Source: an uncultured Burkholderiales bacterium (lineage in GTDB: Bacteria; Pseudomonadota; Gammaproteobacteria; Burkholderiales; Burkholderiaceae). From it: 8,424 nt of DNA. This document shows positions 6,454-8,424 of the stretch, in pieces (positions within the stretch are counted from its first letter, which is position 1; every line of letters begins with the position of its first letter). Location: the NCBI GenBank assembly GCA_903845315.1, contig CAIMWY010000372.1:1-8424 (forward strand), given 5' to 3'. Under the pieces are notes generated by a model. That model had not been told where the DNA came from. It did not search any database and was given only the letters and a program-made list of their open reading frames with translations. The position numbers were made by a program, and so were the translations under genes.

Positions 6454-7229
6454 CTGGCTGGACCGCCCTGTTTTACAAAGAAGTGATGCGCTTTTGGAAG
6501 GTGGGTTTCCAAACTGTGGCAGCGCCCGTGCTGACGGCGGTACTGTACCTGCTGATCTTTGGCCATGTCCTGGAAGACCGGGTGCAGGTCTACAGGGGTG
6601 TGAGCTACACCGCCTTTTTGATTCCTGGCTTGGTGATGATGAGTGTGTTGCAAAACGCGTTTGCCAACAGCTCGTCTTCTTTGGTCCAAAGCAAGATCAT
6701 GGGCAACTTGGTGTTCTTGCTGCTCACGCCCCTGTCTCACTGGAATTGGTTCTTGGCCTACACCTTGTCGGCCATGGTACGCGGCTTGGTCGTGGGCTTG
6801 GGCGTGCTGCTGGTCACCAGTGTGTTTGTGTGGCAATCCTCGGTGCTCAGTGTGTCGCTGTTCCCGGCCTATCCGCTGTGGGCTTTGGTGTTTGCCGCAT
6901 GCGGCGCGGCGATGCTCGGTTGTCTAGGCTTGATCGCCGGTTTATGGGCCGACAAGTTTGACCAAATGGCCGCATTTCAAAACTTTGTCATCATGCCGAT
7001 GACTTTTTTGAGTGGCGTGTTTTACTCCATCCACTCCTTGCCCAGCTTTTGGCAAAGCGTGAGCCACCTCAATCCCTTCTTCTACATGATCGACGGTTTT
7101 CGCTATGGCTTTTTTGGCCAAAGCGATGTTTCGCCATGGTTAAGTCTGGGGCTGGTGCTGTCTTGCTTGCTAGCGGTTTCGGCCGTGGCGCTGCATTTGC
7201 TCCGCACGGGCTACAAAATTCGAGGCTGA
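6450..7229 (+). CDS. ABC-2 type transporter permease, YadH-like
   Basis: This is the inner-membrane partner of the preceding ATPase. The 259-residue product (E. coli YadH about 256) has six likely membrane segments near 22-40, 52-72, 103-128, 143-165, 173-195 and 229-251. The ABC-2 family block lies in the C-terminal half: GLWADKFDQMAAFQNF at 164-179, MPMTFLSGVFYSIHSLP at 182-198, then SHLNPFFYMIDGFRYGFFG at 205-223, which is the strongest YadH-like signature. The ATG overlaps the ATPase stop (ATGA), with GAGG at 6439-6442 seven bases upstream, so the two genes form a coupled pair. YadGH-type substrates are not established. Location between mlaB and ibaG-murA suggests an envelope role, but this is inference only. 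Confidence 0.9.
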   Translation: MTGWTALFYKEVMRFWKVGFQTVAAPVLTAVLYLLIFGHVLEDRVQVYRGVSYTAFLIPGLVMMSVLQNAFANSSSSLVQSKIMGNLVFLLLTPLSHWNWFLAYTLSAMVRGLVVGLGVLLVTSVFVWQSSVLSVSLFPAYPLWALVFAACGAAMLGCLGLIAGLWADKFDQMAAFQNFVIMPMTFLSGVFYSIHSLPSFWQSVSHLNPFFYMIDGFRYGFFGQSDVSPWLSLGLVLSCLLAVSAVALHLLRTGYKIRG

Positions 7230-7233
7230 ACGC

Positions 7234-7491
7234 ATGATCACCGCACAAGAACTCCAGGCATTGATTGCTGCCAAGCTGTCTTGCGAGCATTTGCATGTCA
7301 ACGGGGATGGCCGCCATTGGTACGCCACTTTGGTGTCGGCTGAGTTTGAGGGCAAGCGCCTGATTCAACGCCACCAGCGTGTCTATGCCACGCTGGGTGA
7401 CAAAATGCACACCGATGAGGTCCACGCCTTGTCGATGAAAACCTACACCCCCGCTGAGTGGCAAGCCCTGCCAGCGGCTGATCGCGCCTGA
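7234..7491 (+). CDS. ibaG: IbaG/YrbA-type BolA family protein
   Basis: BolA-family proteins of this type partner with monothiol glutaredoxins in binding or trafficking iron-sulfur clusters; E. coli IbaG is also linked to acid stress. The 85-residue product is a single BolA domain of normal size. It shows the strand HVNGDGRHWYATLVS at 21-35 and the C-terminal block DEVHALSMKTYTPAEW at 61-76, which carries the conserved histidine (64) used as a metal ligand in the family. That block closely resembles E. coli IbaG. The start is four bases after the permease stop, with GAGG at 7222-7225, so it is probably cotranscribed. The position immediately before murA is the same as in E. coli and supports IbaG over BolA itself. 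Confidence 0.92.
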   Translation: MITAQELQALIAAKLSCEHLHVNGDGRHWYATLVSAEFEGKRLIQRHQRVYATLGDKMHTDEVHALSMKTYTPAEWQALPAADRA

Positions 7492-7503
7492 GCCCCCAAC
7501 TGT

Positions 7504-8424
7504 ATGGACAAACTATTGATTCGTGGTGGTCGCACGCTAAACGGCGAGGTGCTGATTTCGGGCGCCAAGAACGCTGCTTTGCCCGAACTGTGCGCAGCTT
7601 TGTTGACCGACCAAACCGTGGTGCTGGGCAATGTGCCGCAACTGCAAGACGTGGCCACCATGCTCAAGCTGATCCGCAACATGGGTGTCACGGCGCAGCG
7701 CGATGAGGCAGGGGCGGTGCATTTGAATGCAGGGAGTTTGAGCAACCCCGAAGCCCCATATGAGTTGGTCAAAACCATGCGTGCGTCGGTATTGGCCTTG
7801 GGGCCATTGCTGGCACGTTTTGGCCATGCCAAGGTGTCGCTGCCCGGCGGTTGCGCCATTGGCTCGCGCCCGGTGGATCAGCACATCAAGGGCTTGCAAG
7901 CCATGGGCGCCGAGATTGAAGTGGCACACGGCTACATGCTGGCCAAGCTCAAGCCGGGTTTGACACGTTTGAAGGGTGCGCGCATTGCCACCGACATGGT
8001 CACGGTCACGGGCACCGAAAACTTCTTAATGGCGGCGGCTTTGGCCGACGGCGAGACGGTGTTGGAAAACGCCGCCCAAGAGCCCGAAATTCCAGACTTG
8101 GCCGAGATGCTGATTGCCATGGGTGCCAAGATTGAAGGCCACGGCAGCAGCCGCATTCACGTTCAAGGCGTGAGCCGTTTGACAGGCTGTCACCACCAGG
8201 TGGTGGCCGACCGCATTGAAGCAGGCACCTTTTTGTGTGCTGTGGCCGCCACGGGGGGCGATGTGTTGTTGCGTCATGCCCGCGCCGACCATTTGGATGC
8301 GGTCATCGACAAGCTGCGCGATGCAGGGGCCACCGTCACGGCCCATCCCGAGGGCATTCGCATTCAAGGCGCGGCTCCTGCGTTTTCGTACCTCAAGGCT
8401 CAAAACTTTCGCACCACCGAATAC
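7504..8424 (+). CDS. murA: UDP-N-acetylglucosamine 1-carboxyvinyltransferase MurA, 3' end missing
   Basis: MurA transfers enolpyruvate from phosphoenolpyruvate to UDP-N-acetylglucosamine in the cytoplasm, the first committed step of peptidoglycan synthesis and the target of fosfomycin. The frame stays open to the window end, giving the first 307 residues of a protein usually about 420 long. The N-terminus [20 protein letters not shown] aligns well with the family. Lys22 and Asn23 in GAKNAAL are the expected substrate-contact residues, and Cys117 in [15 protein letters not shown] is the catalytic cysteine, so a fosfomycin-sensitive type active site is expected. The catalytic aspartate region (FPTDMQAQ in relatives) would lie just past the window edge. 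The ATG is 12 bases after the ibaG stop and has no clear Shine-Dalgarno, so translation may depend on ibaG. Confidence 0.97.
   Translation, partial: MDKLLIRGGRTLNGEVLISGAKNAALPELCAALLTDQTVVLGNVPQLQDVATMLKLIRNMGVTAQRDEAGAVHLNAGSLSNPEAPYELVKTMRASVLALGPLLARFGHAKVSLPGGCAIGSRPVDQHIKGLQAMGAEIEVAHGYMLAKLKPGLTRLKGARIATDMVTVTGTENFLMAAALADGETVLENAAQEPEIPDLAEMLIAMGAKIEGHGSSRIHVQGVSRLTGCHHQVVADRIEAGTFLCAVAATGGDVLLRHARADHLDAVIDKLRDAGATVTAHPEGIRIQGAAPAFSYLKAQNFRTTEY

Noticed and set aside
5963..6961. 332-codon + strand frame overlapping the YadG-like and YadH-like genes
   Set aside because: Out-of-frame reading of two well-supported genes. The product is rich in Trp, Arg, Cys and Pro, typical of a shifted frame, and has no motif.

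Overview
The window looks like chromosomal core DNA of a betaproteobacterium, most likely Burkholderiales and probably a Comamonadaceae-type genome. That assignment is an inference from the protein style, the G/C-rich third codon positions and the gene order gltB-gltD / mlaFED-mlaA-mlaC-mlaB / ABC exporter / ibaG-murA. No close-relative comparison could be run. Every supported gene lies on the + strand, and the spacers are tiny apart from two of 78 and 50 bases.

Layout. Bases 1-39 are the 3' end of an upstream gene, probably gltB (glutamate synthase large subunit). Bases 63-1544 are gltD, the small subunit. A 78-base spacer holds a good intrinsic terminator (1594-1620) and a weak promoter candidate. 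Bases 1623-5482 hold a full set of Mla (maintenance of outer-membrane lipid asymmetry) components: mlaF (ATPase), mlaE (permease), mlaD (MCE protein), mlaA (outer-membrane lipoprotein), mlaC (periplasmic carrier) and mlaB (STAS subunit). A 50-base spacer follows, with a hairpin whose 3' arm contains the Shine-Dalgarno of the next gene. Bases 5533-7229 encode a second, unrelated ABC system of the ABC-2/YadG-YadH type. It is followed by ibaG (BolA family, 7234-7491) and by murA (7504 to the window end, incomplete).

How the genes work together. GltB and GltD make glutamate from glutamine and 2-oxoglutarate, and the terminator separates them from what follows. The Mla proteins form a lipid route between the two membranes: MlaA in the outer membrane, MlaC as shuttle, and MlaFEDB as the inner-membrane ATP-driven complex. 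The YadGH-like pair has an unknown substrate. MurA performs the first committed step of peptidoglycan synthesis, so the stretch from 1623 onward is largely a cell-envelope cluster. mlaF-E-D-C-B-ibaG-murA is also the E. coli order. Here mlaA lies inside the cluster, and the YadGH-like pair separates mlaB from ibaG.

I see no mobile element, CRISPR array, tRNA, rRNA or obviously foreign segment, and no convincing previously undescribed system. The most interesting signals are regulatory: the Shine-Dalgarno-masking hairpin before the YadG-like gene, and the way the gltD terminator abuts an mlaF start that has no ribosome binding site.
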